From positions 7,008,501 to 7,072,500 of the forward strand of contig CM077599.1 in assembly GCA_039654915.1 (NCBI GenBank): 64,000 nt of DNA, written 5' to 3'. Under the pieces are notes generated by a model. It saw only the letters and a program-made list of their open reading frames with translations, had not been told where the DNA came from and searched no databases. The stretch comes from Aquilaria yunnanensis. Lineage: Eukaryota; Streptophyta; Magnoliopsida; Malvales; Thymelaeaceae. Position numbers and translations under genes: made by a program. Positions 48,201 through 60,100 of this stretch are shown piece after piece (position 1 is the stretch's first letter; the number at the start of each line of letters is the position of its first letter).

Positions 48201-48641
48201 ACTGCCACTGCCACTATTATATACATCATCACTGTCAATCCCAGAATCTCATGTAGATATTGCACCATTAATCATCCACCCCAAGTCACTCATCTCTTCT
48301 CCAATCTCCACTAAACAAATCAAATGAATTATACAGCAGTACAACAGAAAACCAACCTCCTCCCCCTTTCACATTAACAAGCTTAGAAACCCGGCCAGCC
48401 CGCCCATTCACTATAACTCAACCCCTCCCCTTTCCTTCCCTGCTTCACAACTTAATTTATCACCAACTAGTAAAAATAAAACTACCTTCCATCTTAATTA
48501 ACTCTACTTACTGGTATTGCTCCCCTCATCACAAAATTAATTAATTAGTCATGCACAACCTTTAATTTTTCCAACAGTAATTACTAGTAACTTTTTCCTT
48601 TCTGAATTTCACATGTTCATTATGGATGCACTACTTATTGT
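48201..48641 (-). other. Probable 3' UTR of the IDD gene
   Basis: Sequence directly after the IDD stop codon (on the minus strand), without repeat signature. No definite polyadenylation site could be chosen. Extent approximate. Confidence 0.4.
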
Positions 48642-50693
48642 TCACTCTCCTTCACCTTCCGTCGTCGCCGATGACATGTAACTCATCACCAGCGACGTCT
48701 CGTCGGCCGGAGCTGCCGGGGGCGATGCCTGGAACTGCTGCTTACAAGTTTGACACGTGATTTGCATGAGGGTAGCGCTCATCTTTTTGGTAGCTTGCTC
48801 CTTCAAAAGCTGAGCCTTCTCCAGTTCCGCCTGCGCTTGCTGCCGCATCCGCTTCGCCGTCGCGAACTCCAGCTCCGCCATCTCCATCTGCCGCTTCGCC
48901 TCTCTCCTCGCCTCCTCTGCGTACGCCTTCTCCGCCACCGCCACCTGCAGCAGCTCCGTCGCGTAACCCTTCACTCTCTCCGCCTCCGTACTCTCATTCT
49001 TCTTATTGTTGCCGGTTTTTCCGTCTGAATTCTCGGCTCCAGATGAACTCGACCCGATCGAGAGCTTCAAGTAGGCCTCGTGGATGTGGCGATCGCTTTG
49101 ATCCGAATTGCGGGACGCCGAAGACGGCAACAGCTGGAGCTCCAGATTGTGCTGTTCCGGCGCCGCCGGATCGAAAGCCGAAACTGAAGCCTGGTTATTG
49201 TACAGCGCAATGTGGTGATCGGACGGCTTTGGCAACGGCAATCCCGCTGGGAACTGGGCGACGGTAAAATTGGCGGTATCGCTCGAGGGGCTCGTGCTCG
49301 AATCCGTCCGGGACGAGCAGCCGGGTTGGAGCGTCTGCAATTCGGGTTGGAGCCGTCGGACAGCGCAAGTATCTTGGTGTTCGATAAAACTCTCCACTCT
49401 AAAGAATCACAAAACGAACATGCATAAGAACATTTCGAACAGATTTCTATCAAAAAACAAAAAAAGAACATTTCGAACAGATAAACATGAGTTTTGGATA
49501 ATTCTTGGTGGACTTCTTTCTTTTGCCCCTCAAAGCCAATGTCAGATATGATATCATCAGAAAGAAACGATATTGGAATAAAAAACTAGTAATTGAGAAT
49601 GGATACTATATACTCTAGGATTTGACTACGTTTAGTCGGCGACAAAAATTTAAAGAAATCTATAAAGAATAGTACGTCTATAAATCAGTACTCCACTAAT
49701 TAAGCAGGGATTAAATTATCACTCCACTAATTAAGACTTTAACGGCAACAATAAATCTATAAAGATTTTGAAGGCAGCAAAAACTGGCGTCGGAGGTGCG
49801 AAGGAAATATTTTAGCGGGAATAAAATCGTGATTGTTCATGCTAGATCGCGGGCAAGGAGTTAGGATTTCAGAGACATGAGGTGAGGTCATCAAATACTG
49901 TTAGGATTTTGTGGAATCATTTAATTAACAAGACCAATTAGATTAGTTAGTTAATAAAACCAAAAGAATTTAGGGTTTTTTTTTCTCGAAAAGAAGGGGA
50001 ATTGGCTCACCTGGAGAAGACGCGGCCGCAGTCGCAGGAATGGCCGCGAGTGCCGCAGGTCTTGAGGTGGGCCTTGTAATCCGACTGGACGGCATAGGCC
50101 TTGGAGCACCTGTCGCAGACCCACTGCTTGTGGTTGCTGTGTTTCCGACGGAAGTGCTTCTTGATTCCGACGAGGTCGCCGAGCGCGTGGCAGGGGTCGT
50201 GGTGGAGGCACGACGGCTCCGGGCACACGAAGACCCGCTTCTTCACCTCCTGGTTCTCCCGCTTGAGCAGCTTCCAGGGGACCTTGTGGCGGCGGCGGTG
50301 CATTTGCAGGTTCTGGTCCCGCTGGAACCCTTGGTTGCAGATCTCGCACACGTATCGGTCGGATTCCAGAAGGGTCTTGGGCGAGAGCGACACAACCTCC
50401 GCATCCGGATCTAAGTGAAAAAACCCAGCCCCGGGCCGGCCCCCAGAAATTAAACAAAATAATTGTGGATACATAAAACATATATTATATGTAATCAATT
50501 AATTAAACTAACGATACGGAGAATATATATATATATATATACATATATTAGTTAACACGAGGGGAAAGGAAAACATGGTAGTACCTGGTGTCCCGGCTGG
50601 TTTTCTTTTTCTTTTGTGAGGTAGGCCATTTTCAGAGAAGGGATCGGAGGGAGGAGCAGAAGAAGACGAAGGCGGGGTGTGATCTTCCAGCAT
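48642..50693 (-). CDS. INDETERMINATE DOMAIN zinc-finger factor (IDD14/15/16-type)
   Basis: Three exons on the minus strand: 50693-50585, 50410-50011 and 49398-48642, GT-AG introns, 421 aa. NLS HKRKRKP at 26-32. The ID domain follows: finger 1 C58-x2-C61...H74-x3-H78, finger 2 C99-x4-C104...H122-x4-H127, finger 3 C135-x2-C138...H151-x3-C155 and finger 4 C162-x-C164...H177-x3-C181. An EAR-like LELQL sits at 255-259 and YLKLSIG near 280. A long charged coiled coil at about 307-377 (EAERVKGYATELL through KEQATKKMSATLM) and CQTCKQQF at 385-392 distinguish the IDD14/15/16 (SGR5/LPA1) clade from other IDDs. Known family roles: nuclear DNA-binding regulators of shoot gravitropism, organ angle, auxin and starch metabolism. 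Length fits the clade. The exon 3 frame is read from the splice acceptor, not from its internal GTG. Which of the three members it is cannot be settled. Confidence 0.95.
50411..50584 (-). other. IDD intron 1, open in frame with exon 2
   Basis: The 174-base intron contains an (AT)n run (about 50522-50549). Its last ~88 bases are open in the exon 2 frame with an ATG at 50498. Retention of the intron, or a start inside it, would give a protein that keeps all four zinc fingers but loses the first 36 residues, including the KRKRKP signal. In Arabidopsis IDD14 a splice variant that weakens DNA binding has been reported; whether anything similar happens here is not shown by the sequence. Confidence 0.45.
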
Positions 50694-50820
50694 TTTCTTT
50701 TGTACGAGCGAGATAAGATTTTATGCTAGTAGGGAGAGAGAGAGAGCAAATCAATCAATCTTCATCTGTACAGGTGGTGGAGTTGGAATAGTGGGACTCA
50801 GCTTTAGTGGTATAGCGAGC

Positions 50821-50847
50821 GAGAGAGAGAGAGAGAGAGAGAGAGAG
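50821..50847 (-). repeat. GA/CT microsatellite in the IDD 5' leader
   Basis: (GA)13 on the + strand, (CT)n in the transcript, about 130 bases before the IDD start codon. Such runs in plant leaders are known binding sites for BASIC PENTACYSTEINE/GAGA factors; a regulatory role here is inference. A shorter GAGAGAGAGAG lies at 50734-50746. Confidence 0.65.
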
Positions 50848-51821
50848 CTGGGAGGAGGAAGCAGAAGAGAAGAGGAGAAGGAAAGCTATTGCTTTCTGCT
50901 GATCAGCTTTCTTTAAGCTTTTTGATAGATAGCTTTTCTTTTTTGCTTTTTCTCTGGCTCAGACGGTTGAAGCTTTTCTTTGGGGCTTGATGTTGTTTCT
51001 CTTTGACCCCCACCTCCTTGGCTTGAGCAGGTAAGGTTGAGGCAAGTCTTCCTTATAAAGCTCCCTCCACAGTACTCAAAGCAGTTTTTTTCTTTTATCT
51101 CTGTTCACAAATCTTTAATTCCTTCTCATATTCGCTTGTATAAAAAAGCAAAAATACAATCAGAGAGCAATTAATTGAAAATATATCAATATATGTCCAA
51201 GATTTATTATTTCAGAATATTCAGTGTATAATTTGATGCATTAAGTGATTTATTTATTTAATAATTTAATACAATGAGTTGTTTTTTTTCTTTTGTACAT
51301 ACATTTGAAAATGGAGCATTACTTAGAAAAATTCATACACGGGAGAGAGAGGAGGAGAAAAAAAGAAAGGTAAAGTAGAAAGAAGAAAACCAAAAAGGAT
51401 GAGAGGGGAGGGAGAGAGAGAGCGAGGAGAGATGAGGCCAATCAGAAATAGTAGAGACAGTGAGCCCACAGAGGCATTTGGACAGAAACAAAAAAACATC
51501 CCTCTCCACAAGCAAACAAACAGTCATTATTCACATCACACTGTAATTTGCATGAACAAAATGCAGGCCCTGACCCTCCCCTAACACGTGACCTCACCAC
51601 ACCCTCACGTGACCTCCCCTCTTTACCATCCTGTGCTTTAATCCATCCCATCCCATCCATCCTCCCTCCCTCCCTCCCTCCCTCTCTCTCTCTCTCTCTC
51701 TCTGGACATAATGACTTAATTAAATCCCAAAAAAGCAATTAATGAGCAATATCATAATCATAATTCGATTAATGAGTAAGAAACACTAATTACCTGCGGT
51801 GACTACTGATTCTATTAATTA
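50848..51821 (-). other. IDD promoter region with CT/CCT tracts
   Basis: Holds GAGAGG-rich text at 51340-51435 and a long compound tract (CCAT)n(CCTC)n(CT)n at 51646-51703. CACGTGA occurs at 51584-51590 and 51606-51612, two G-box-like sites 22 bases apart. No gene: the frames on both strands here translate the tracts. Confidence 0.45.
51051..51060 (-). promoter_or_regulatory. TATA box of the IDD gene
   Basis: CTTTATAAGG on the minus strand, about 360 bases before the start codon. A start of transcription some 30 bases downstream would give a leader of roughly 330 bases that contains the CT microsatellite. Position and spacing are reasonable; no other TATA-like sequence closer to the gene is better. 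Confidence 0.5.
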
Positions 51822-52156
51822 AGAGTTAATTCATTTTAATTTAAGTCAACTTAATTAAAAATTACTTATATTTATATTTACATCCTTTTTTTGCCTAAAA
51901 TCATATTTATTTGAAAGCTAAGATTATGGAAATGTAATAATTCATTTAAAAGTAAATTTTTATAATGTTATGAAATTTTGACAAAATTTTCTTTTTTTAA
52001 TGTCTAAAACTAAAAAATTCATAAAAATTTAATAAAATTATGAAAATTGTATTTTCAATGAAATATTATATCTACATAATATTAAATTTTAAATAAAATT
52101 AATTTCAGGTAAAAAATATATAAAATAAAAATAAGTCGTTTTAGAATTTGCTCTAA
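51822..52156. repeat. MITE family B, copy 2
   Basis: Ends AGAGTTAATTCATTTTAATTT at the left and AGAGCAAATTCTAAAACGACTT in reverse complement at the right. About 335 bases, AT-rich, non-coding. The same family as 16579-16875. Confidence 0.6.
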
Positions 52157-53810
52157 ATTTAATAATTTGGTGGTATAGAAAGAGAGAAAGAGAGGAATCT
52201 TTTGGTGGATGGGGATGCTTAATTTTGCGCAAGCAGCTTTTCTAAAAGTTAGAGGAAGCAGGATTAGTAATCACTTTGTGGAATGGTGTAATCATTTTTC
52301 ATGAACTAACTCAGAATTGCTTTGCTTTGCCTTGCCAGCTTCTCTCTCCTATCTCTCTCCCAATTGTGTAAATATACTAGAATATATATAATAGTAACTC
52401 ATTCAATTCTGTTCAAGCCAAATCTTGCCGCCCGACGCTTAACTTTTTAAATTTGTATCCAAGTGCAAGTGTTGGCCGAGAGAGTTGTAAATTCTGTGGC
52501 AAATGTCTACTGCCAACTTATTTCTAATTATTTATTCTATCTACATATATAAATGTTGACAAATTAATTGGTTCTAACTCTTTTGCTTGTCATATCTTTA
52601 ATGAAATAGTCTTAATTTCTTTGGGTTCTTCTGTTCTCATTAATCACTGACACTTCCCGGCTCTTCCCCTAATGGCATGCAAACCAATGATGATTAGGAA
52701 AGGAAAATTACCCATTTCGGTTGCACACGTTAGTTAATGCTTTGGATTTTGTTTTTAATAAGTATATCTTTATTTCCTTTTCAAGTTTAACATCACCAAA
52801 GTATGCTTTCCTGAGTAATGTAAGAAGTTCAAGTTCCAAAATAATATCATGATATATACCAGAATAACAGTTTAGGCAAATCCATCAAAAACTAAAACAA
52901 AAGAAATATTTCATTTACGTTGCTCGATCCATACGTGTAGACAAAGGCACAAAAATAGTCCGGATTGGTCATGTCAACTGCTGAAGAAAGGGGCGATCCA
53001 TCGATCGACCGTATTCTTTCATTTTTTGCTCCCCAAATTTACACGCGGTGCATATGAAAATTCACTTCAACAACTATAAATTCGCTTCTTTGTGTGTGTG
53101 TGTGTGTGTGTGTGTCCTACTCCAGTATAAGTCCTTCAGCTTTCACTTTGGAAGTTAGTTCAATGCCTCAATTCTAAATTCCGCGAATCTAATCCCTTTA
53201 ATCCTGAAATGGCCCATGTCGACGTGGGTCAGTGTTTGCCATTGCACACATGCAAATACGGACGTGTAAGTTGTAAAACCAGTGACACACGCTATGAAGA
53301 GATTCACAATACAAATGACATGAGTGATGAAAGTGATATATATATTCTAAGGCTATTCCAAACGGCTTCGTTTTTCCCTTAAGGGGCAAACAAAAAAAAA
53401 AAAGAAAAAAAGAAATCATAGTTAATTTGAAAGTCAGAAGAAAGGTAAAAAGGATGAAGAAACAATATTTAAAGAAAAGGAAAGGAAAGCGAACTTTTTG
53501 TTGTGGAGGGAGAGTTGGGAGAGGGATACGTATGCATACACGCATGGCCAATGCCATGTAGAGGATAAAAAGAGAGAATTCTTTTATGAATAAAGTGGAT
53601 TTAGAGTTTTAAAAATAAGATGGGAAAAAGGGGAAGATGCTCACTCCTTTGTTGAGTTGGAAAGATTTGGGAAGATGATGGAAGTTTGATTCTCAACACA
53701 TGCCGCTTCTACAAAAGGCAACAACAAGGCAATCATCTACCCCAAGTGTTATGGATTCCAAGATAATCATTTTTTTTTTCATTTTTAATGATCTGTATTA
53801 CCTTAAATCT
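52157..53810. other. Intergenic region, no gene recognised
   Basis: Contains a (TG)n run at 53090-53115. A minus frame of 119 codons at 53198-53557 is mostly translated poly-A/G sequence and is not supported. No repeat ends could be paired. Confidence 0.4.
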
Positions 53811-55455
53811 TACTAATTGTCAAAGTGATATACCACACAAAGTCATCGTTTAGTTGATGATGTGGATAGCACAAAAACTTCTTATACTAGAAGATGATAT
53901 TAGAAGGCCTTTGAGGGATGTTTTCTTAGGGAGGATCATCCAATACTCAAGTTAGTGTTTTCCAAAGATGTGAAGAGAAAATGAGGGTGGAAGTGTGGAG
54001 TTTTTTTTTTTTTTTTTTTTAACAACAAGCAACAAGATCAATTAATGAATTAAAACGAAGTACATCATAGGTGGTCAGTAGGCCACTGGACATACAAAAG
54101 AAGATACAAATCATCCTATTGCATTAGCTATTACCAGTATAGGTTTATGCACCAATTCACACCAAGAGAACTTTAAACCTGTACATTTGTTTACGAACCA
54201 AAGATATGAGAGAGACTGAACTGAAAAGATAACTTCATTCAGTTTGAATTCTTTGGCTTTGAACACAAGTTCAGTATGGCTCTCCATATAACCCATGTTG
54301 TCATAAAAAAAAGTAGATCACCAAGCTTCATTTTGTTATTTAGAAAGGCATGCTTTATGCTTTTCTTGTAAAATTTCCAATAAGTCCAACCTAGTAGGAA
54401 TGTCGGAATGCCACCAAGAGAAAACTGAGCACCAAACAGGATTCATCCGCATGCATTAGACCAGATTATGTCCAGTCTTCTAAGCTACTGCTGCAAATAG
54501 GACAAAGGGAACTAGAAATGACAATACTTTGCCGGACAAGGTTAGATCAAGTTAGGATACGGTCTTGGATGGCTTCCACACGAAAAGGTTAACTTTCAGG
54601 GGCACATAGTTACTCTAACACTCTCTACCAGCAATGTTTTGAATTTGCAGCAGAAGAATATCTAAGTCTCAGTAGCTTATTTGATAGAATAATTCCCATT
54701 TTTGCGTGGCCTCAATGTAATTTTGTCTCCTTTAGAAGCATCCTATTGTAGCAAGTTGCAGACTTGCAAAAGCCTATCAAATTCTCCAACCTCTCCACCC
54801 CATAACTCCACACGCCAATTCCATACCCATCTCCAAGTATCCCTTTCCCATAAGCCCAACTCTGAAACCCTGTACTCTTTATTTAAGAACAACTGAAACA
54901 ATCTAGGGAGTTAATTTCAAAACTCACATACCCCACTAGAACATCTTTCCAAAAATGAATTTTATCTATTCTTCCCAAGACCCATGCAAAACTCTTTCTA
55001 AAGTTAACACTTGCCAACTCAAATTCATTTCCACTACCAACAATACCACTCCAAATCCAACCTAATTTTCCAGCAACCAAATTATCTCTAAGACCTCCCC
55101 AAGAACCATACAAACTCACAATAACTTTTTTCTGCAGCTCCTGCTACTCATTCAGCAATCAAAATTATCCTTTATAGTTGAGTAGTTGTGACGGTTATAA
55201 AGAGTGAATCGTGAGGGGCTCGTTTGAATTGTGAGAGATTAAAGAAATTCTCGACATATGGAGATTGCTGAGAATATCGTGAGAGATCGTGTGCAGTCAT
55301 TCTAAATAGGATCCATTTGGCATTATTAAAAAATATGCTTCTGATATAGAGTTTTGATTAAAGGGTGATTCCAAAATATCTATGTTAAGGTGGAGGGTGA
55401 TGGCCCTCTATATATAGGGTCCCAACTTGTTGTAGCATGGGCCAGGCCTAGTCTT
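53811..55455. repeat. Direct repeat copy 1 (LTR-like), interrupted by a LINE
   Basis: 53811-54000 matches 56201-56395 (GTCAAAG, ACCACA..AAGTCATC, AGATGA..TTAGAAGGCC, CAAAGATGTGAA). 55155 to about 55455 matches 56440-56785 (ATCAAAAT, AACGG-type TTAT, AAGAGTGAATC, GAGAGATT, GGATCCA, TTGTTGTAGC). The two copies run in the same direction about 2.4 kb apart, as LTRs of a short element would. No protein domains lie between them. They are diverged, so old. Confidence 0.55.
54001..55150 (-). mobile_element. 5'-truncated L1-type LINE, C-terminal RT/zf-RVT end
   Basis: The insertion starts with a ~20-base poly-T run at 54001, i.e. a poly-A tail on the minus strand. Reading the minus strand from 55120, frames show KIHFWKDVLVG, then DTWRWVWNWRVELWGG, PLKVNLFVWK, GHNLV.CMRMNPVWCSVFSWW and FKAKEFKLNEVIFSVQSL. 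These are, in order, the end of the LINE ORF2 and its zf-RVT domain (family knowledge). Several stops and shifts show decay. It lies within the direct repeat copy 1, so it inserted after that repeat was in place. Confidence 0.75.
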
Positions 55456-56200
55456 GATCTGTTGTATCAAGTAAAGTCATCAATAAACTAGGCTAATATG
55501 GCATACTTGTATAATCCTGCGCTATGAAGAATATGTTTTGTATGAATGAAGTCCTTGTCGAAGGTGCCTAAAAAAGGAGACTAGGTCCTTACTGATGCTG
55601 CTTGGGGAGGTTCCTGTATAAGGTGTAGGCAGAGAAAGAAAGATCTTTACTCAGGGTCCATGTGGAAAGCATCCTAGGCCCCTGCTAAGGAAACTATCTT
55701 GAGGCTTTTGCTTAAATGTAGTTACCATATGGGTGCAGCAAGAAGCCTAAGGTGGTAACAAGATTTTTCACCTTATGGATACAACACGTGGTCCATGGGG
55801 GTAAAGAAATTTATTACTGTACAAGCTAAAGTAGGGTGGTGAAGTGGGAGCTCATTGCTTAGGCAAAGTGAGATCATGATGAAAGTTGCAACACGTAATG
55901 AGTTGATGATATCATAAACCTTTAAGAGATTAGATAAGGAGTTATCAAGTAAAAAAGCTTAGTGAGGGATTAGACACGACTTACTCACTTGCTGTCACAT
56001 GCACAAAATTTGACTGATTTTCAAGAGTTTATATCTTGGTGGATTTGGCACATAATCAAGTAAATGAGTATTTTGTAGGCTCCATTCTTTTCAAGCCATG
56101 CAAACTCTTTACTATCTACGCTAGGTTCGATCCTTGTTTCTTTGGAAGGATATTTTGCACTTCTATTTGTTGATTCATCTTTTTCGTTTCCTATAAATGG
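55456..56200. other. Sequence between the direct repeats
   Basis: Moderately GC-rich, with phrases such as AGGTCCTTACTGATGCTGC and AGGCCCCTGCTAAGG. No frame of note, no reverse-transcriptase words. If the flanking repeats are LTRs this would be the short interior of a non-autonomous element. Confidence 0.35.
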
Positions 56201-56785
56201 TTCTAATTGATAGTCAAAGTAATGAGTACCACAAAAAGTCATCATTGAGCTAACATGAAAGTGTAAGAGTGTTTCTTACACCAAAAGATGACGTTAGAAG
56301 GCCTTGGGATATGTGTGTTTTCAAGGAAGGCCCTATGTTGCTCAAGTTAACATTTGTCAAAGATGTGAATAAGACAATTAAAGTGATGGTGTGGAGTTGT
56401 CGTGATTTATGATGGTTTAAATTTATTTGCCTCATTATGTAATCAAAATGGCCCCTCATTGTCAAGTAGGTATAACGGTTATGAAGAGTGAATCATGAGA
56501 GATTTGTGTGAATCATAGGAGATTAAAAAAACAAATCTGTGATATTAAGGTTACTAAGAAGATCTTGAGAAATTGTGTGTAAAAATTATAAAAAGGATCC
56601 ACTTGTCCTTATTAGAGGATATGCCTTTGAAGATAAGGTCTGGATTTTGGGGCAATTCCCGTAAGGGGGAGAGAAAGACATTCGCGTTCATTGTAGCAGG
56701 TTGGAGGAAGCTTTGTTGGCCACATGAAGGGTGCTCGCTCCCCGAATATATGGTTTTAATTTGTTGTAGCGCAAGCTTGATTTTT
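56201..56785. repeat. Direct repeat copy 2 (LTR-like)
   Basis: Uninterrupted counterpart of 53811-55455 without the LINE. It includes about 45 bases (about 56396-56440) that are missing or changed at the LINE insertion point in copy 1. Confidence 0.55.
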
Positions 56786-59720
56786 ATCTAAATCCCCCTA
56801 TATTTAGTAACTTTATTAGCAACTTATCTGACGTGACCTACTTAACCTTGACCTTGGCGCATATATATATATATATATAATTAGAAGCATGTACAAGTAT
56901 ATTAGGGTATTTAGAGAGTTGTCAAAGTTGGGGAAGAATTTGTTTACTTTTTGAATTCTAAAGGGCGTCAAACAACATATTGATATAGATGTGCACAATA
57001 CACCTATAGAGGTTCGAACGTCAGGGTAGTCCAAACACCTAATTGTTAGATTGAGGTGTTATGGATGACCTTGGCGTATTATAGCATCGGTACTAACACA
57101 TATATATGCCCATATGATCTACTGAGTCAAAACAATAAATTTATGTTAGGCAATGGTTAAATGATTTATTTTAATGTTTTTAAGTTCAAATTCCTATTGG
57201 AGCAAGGTCCGTAAGTACTGCTCATAAGCCTCGAATGAGTCGATGGTGCATCTTAATTTTGGAAGGGAGTAACTTTCCTCTCCTGAGCTTTTATGATACG
57301 AAAAAATATGTTGGGTTATTCTTAAATATAAGTGCTGCTTCAGCATGAGTTTCTGTGTTACTGTGTATGTATGTGTGCGTGTGTGTTGTACGCGCGCTAA
57401 TTGCTTCTAGCGAACCGGCGTTGATTGAGGTGGTTGATAAGTATGCTCTGCTTCATTCGATCATGGACTGGAATTTATCGAACGCTAAGTGTGCGTACAT
57501 ACTCTTTTTAAATTTTCGCAAAAAAAAAGAAAAAAGCAATCTAATATATATAGGTGTTGATGATCCATAAATATATCTAAAGACGTGGTCGAACGGGACT
57601 TAAACGTAATGCATAAAAGTTGGCCATATATGGCTAGCATTATCCTCCCTATACAAATGTGCTTTTACCTAAAAAAAAAAAAAGAAATATATGGTATTCA
57701 TCCCTCCCAAAATAATATGTTTCTCTTCGTCCTTCATTAATGACCATTATATATGTCTGATTTCACTTCTTTTCCACTGATCACGATCCATTTTATTTTT
57801 CATTATGTACGTTTAGTTTTTTAGTTTTTTTAAAAAATTAAGAGTTGTGCCACAAAATCAAATTTTGTATTTTTTTTCATTGATTTGAGAAATTTCATGT
57901 GCACATACATGCATATCCATATACTTCTTGCTGTATATTTATTGAATCATTTGGTTTGACACAGAGATTAAGAAAGTAGAAAAATTTTACATATCATTTT
58001 TGTTTTTATCATTAACTTTTTGCACATAATCAAATAACTGGAAAAGTTGAATGTTGAAATGATATTTTAAAAGATAGAATGATAAAATAATTTACTAAAT
58101 ATAGAAATGTTATAAATATTTGACAGTACCCAAAATAAAATGCTCTGCAATAATTTTGTGGTGGATGTGGTATTAATTTGATAATTTTTGTAGCTAGGTT
58201 ACGTTAAACCACCCGTTTGGCTTGCATTCGCATCTATCTCGGCTAATATATTCCTTCGTTTTTTTTTTTTCCCTTTCGTTTCTGTATGTCCTCATTAGTT
58301 TGGTTTGCAAGCAACTAAATTATGGATGAGTTGAATACTAAAGCAAATAGTAAAGGCAACAGAAAATCCAAACCAGATAGAAATAAAATGTGTCCGATCG
58401 ATCGAGATCAATAATTTCATGATGGGAATAAGCAAGTAATATGGGCCTTTGCTACTGCTGCCTCTTGCAGCTGCAGTACCCAGAACCTGATCACCCTCGG
58501 CCCTTCATTTTGTCTTCTTCACTCTTGTTGGTATCCAAAGTATAATTGGCATCTACATGCTCAAATCAATCAATTAATAATTACGAAATCAATAAAACCA
58601 AATTTACTAGTTTCCTATATATATGTAAAACTATATATATACCCTTTCCATAAATAAAAAAAAAAAAGAAAGAAAACAGACAAACCAGATTAAGTTATAG
58701 GAGAGGCTATTGAGGACATTATATGTATTTCGGGATTCCCTGGCAGATTATAATCTTCTCCGGAGCCCTACTTTTTCAGGTACAGAGGACATTTGTTTGT
58801 TTCTCTCAGCGTTCATGGAACTTTCAATTTTGTAACGTTCTTGGATTTTTTTTTTTTAATTTTTTTGTTGCCTTGGGGTGGGGGAGGCTTTTATGTGCTT
58901 CGTGGAGACAGAAACAGAGAAAATATTTATAACAAAATGTAAAAGCATACACCAAACAAGGGTAATTCGTTATGCCATAAATAAATAAACAAAGCTCATA
59001 CGTACTTAAATTGTAATAGTAACAATTAATATGCAGTATTGTCCGAATTAATAAAAATATTAATATAAAGGCCAGGGGTGAGGTTGGGTTGATGAACTGT
59101 TGTTTGTTTGGTAGGTACTGTGTCAGGTTCTGAAAAGCAAACGTGCCTTGCGTAATAATAAGGATTCTATAGTGAAGAAAAAGTTACCCAAAAGGATAAA
59201 AAAAGGGGAAAGAGGAGGGCAGAAAAGAAAGGAACATAAAGTTAAATTAAAGTAAGACAAAATTACTAGGGGCTTACTGGATTCCCCACAAAGTCAATAA
59301 AGTCGCTCGCAAAAGTTTGGCCCTCCATGCAATGACATTTCTGCCCCCCATTCAATGCTCACAAAATAAAACAATTATTCGTTAATTATTTCCTTTTCCC
59401 AAGGAAAAGAAAACAGTTTGCTTACTTGTCAAAGGTTCAATATTGTTCCTTGTCATCCAAGAAAAGAAAAACTTTCAAATTAAGTTAAGCCCAACCAAAC
59501 TCATATAGTGGTCCAATGGCAGCTGACCTTTTTGGTTTGGGCCAAAACCGAACCCATAAACATTTATATAGCGGACTGGAGTATAAGAGCGGGTCCTATA
59601 TTTTTAAAGTACAACGGTGATGGTACCCTTTTGTCAAAAAACATAAATTGCAGCGGTGGTGTTTGCCCCGGCCCCGGCGCCCGGTGGTAACATTGGGTCA
59701 ATGGCGATATATTATACCAT
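56786..59720. other. Intergenic region, no gene recognised
   Basis: An (AT)n run lies at 56861-56879. At 57140-57200 the sequence GGCAATGGTTAAATG, then AAGTTCAAATTCC about 35 bases on, again resembles tRNA A and B boxes, followed by text (GAATGAGTCGATGGTGCATC) that could be a SINE. Nothing further is supported. Frames at 57355-57570 and 58723-58932 are not recognisable. Confidence 0.35.
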
Positions 59721-59724
59721 TGGA

Positions 59725-60100
59725 AACTAACAATAACTCCACTGTAGTTCAGTTTAAAATATATTTTATTTTCTTTATTTTTAAAAGTTACATTATTTCT
59801 TACTTTATTTATACTATCTGATAGTAACTCTTAAATTTCTAATTTAAACTGTATGATAGTTATCTTTTAGTAATTTTAATTTTTTTTAAATTTTTTTAAG
59901 GTTAATAAACATTTTGAATGATCAATTTTTTTCCTCTTTAAATGCCTTTTTCTCTCTTTAAATTTAAGTTATTTTTTAAATGCTATTTAATTATTAAAAA
60001 TACAAAAAATTTTAAAATTACTAAAACATAGTTATTAAATAGTTTAAATTAGACATAAATTTTTATTGGACAATATAAAAAAAGTACAGGATAAAATATA
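59725..60100. repeat. AT-rich inverted-repeat patch
   Basis: TTTCTAATTTAAACTGTATGATAGTTA, TTTTAGTAATTTTAA (about 59835-59882) pairs with TTAAAATTACTAAAACATAGTTA and AAATAGTTTAAATTAGA (about 60013-60055). It is probably a small MITE; outer ends are unclear. Confidence 0.45.

Noticed and set aside
49951..50481. 176-codon minus-strand frame overlapping IDD exon 2
   Set aside because: Out of frame with the zinc fingers; low-complexity Pro/Ala/Arg text from GC-rich coding sequence.
53198..53557. 119-codon minus-strand frame
   Set aside because: Its middle is translated poly-A/G sequence and both ends lack any recognisable domain.
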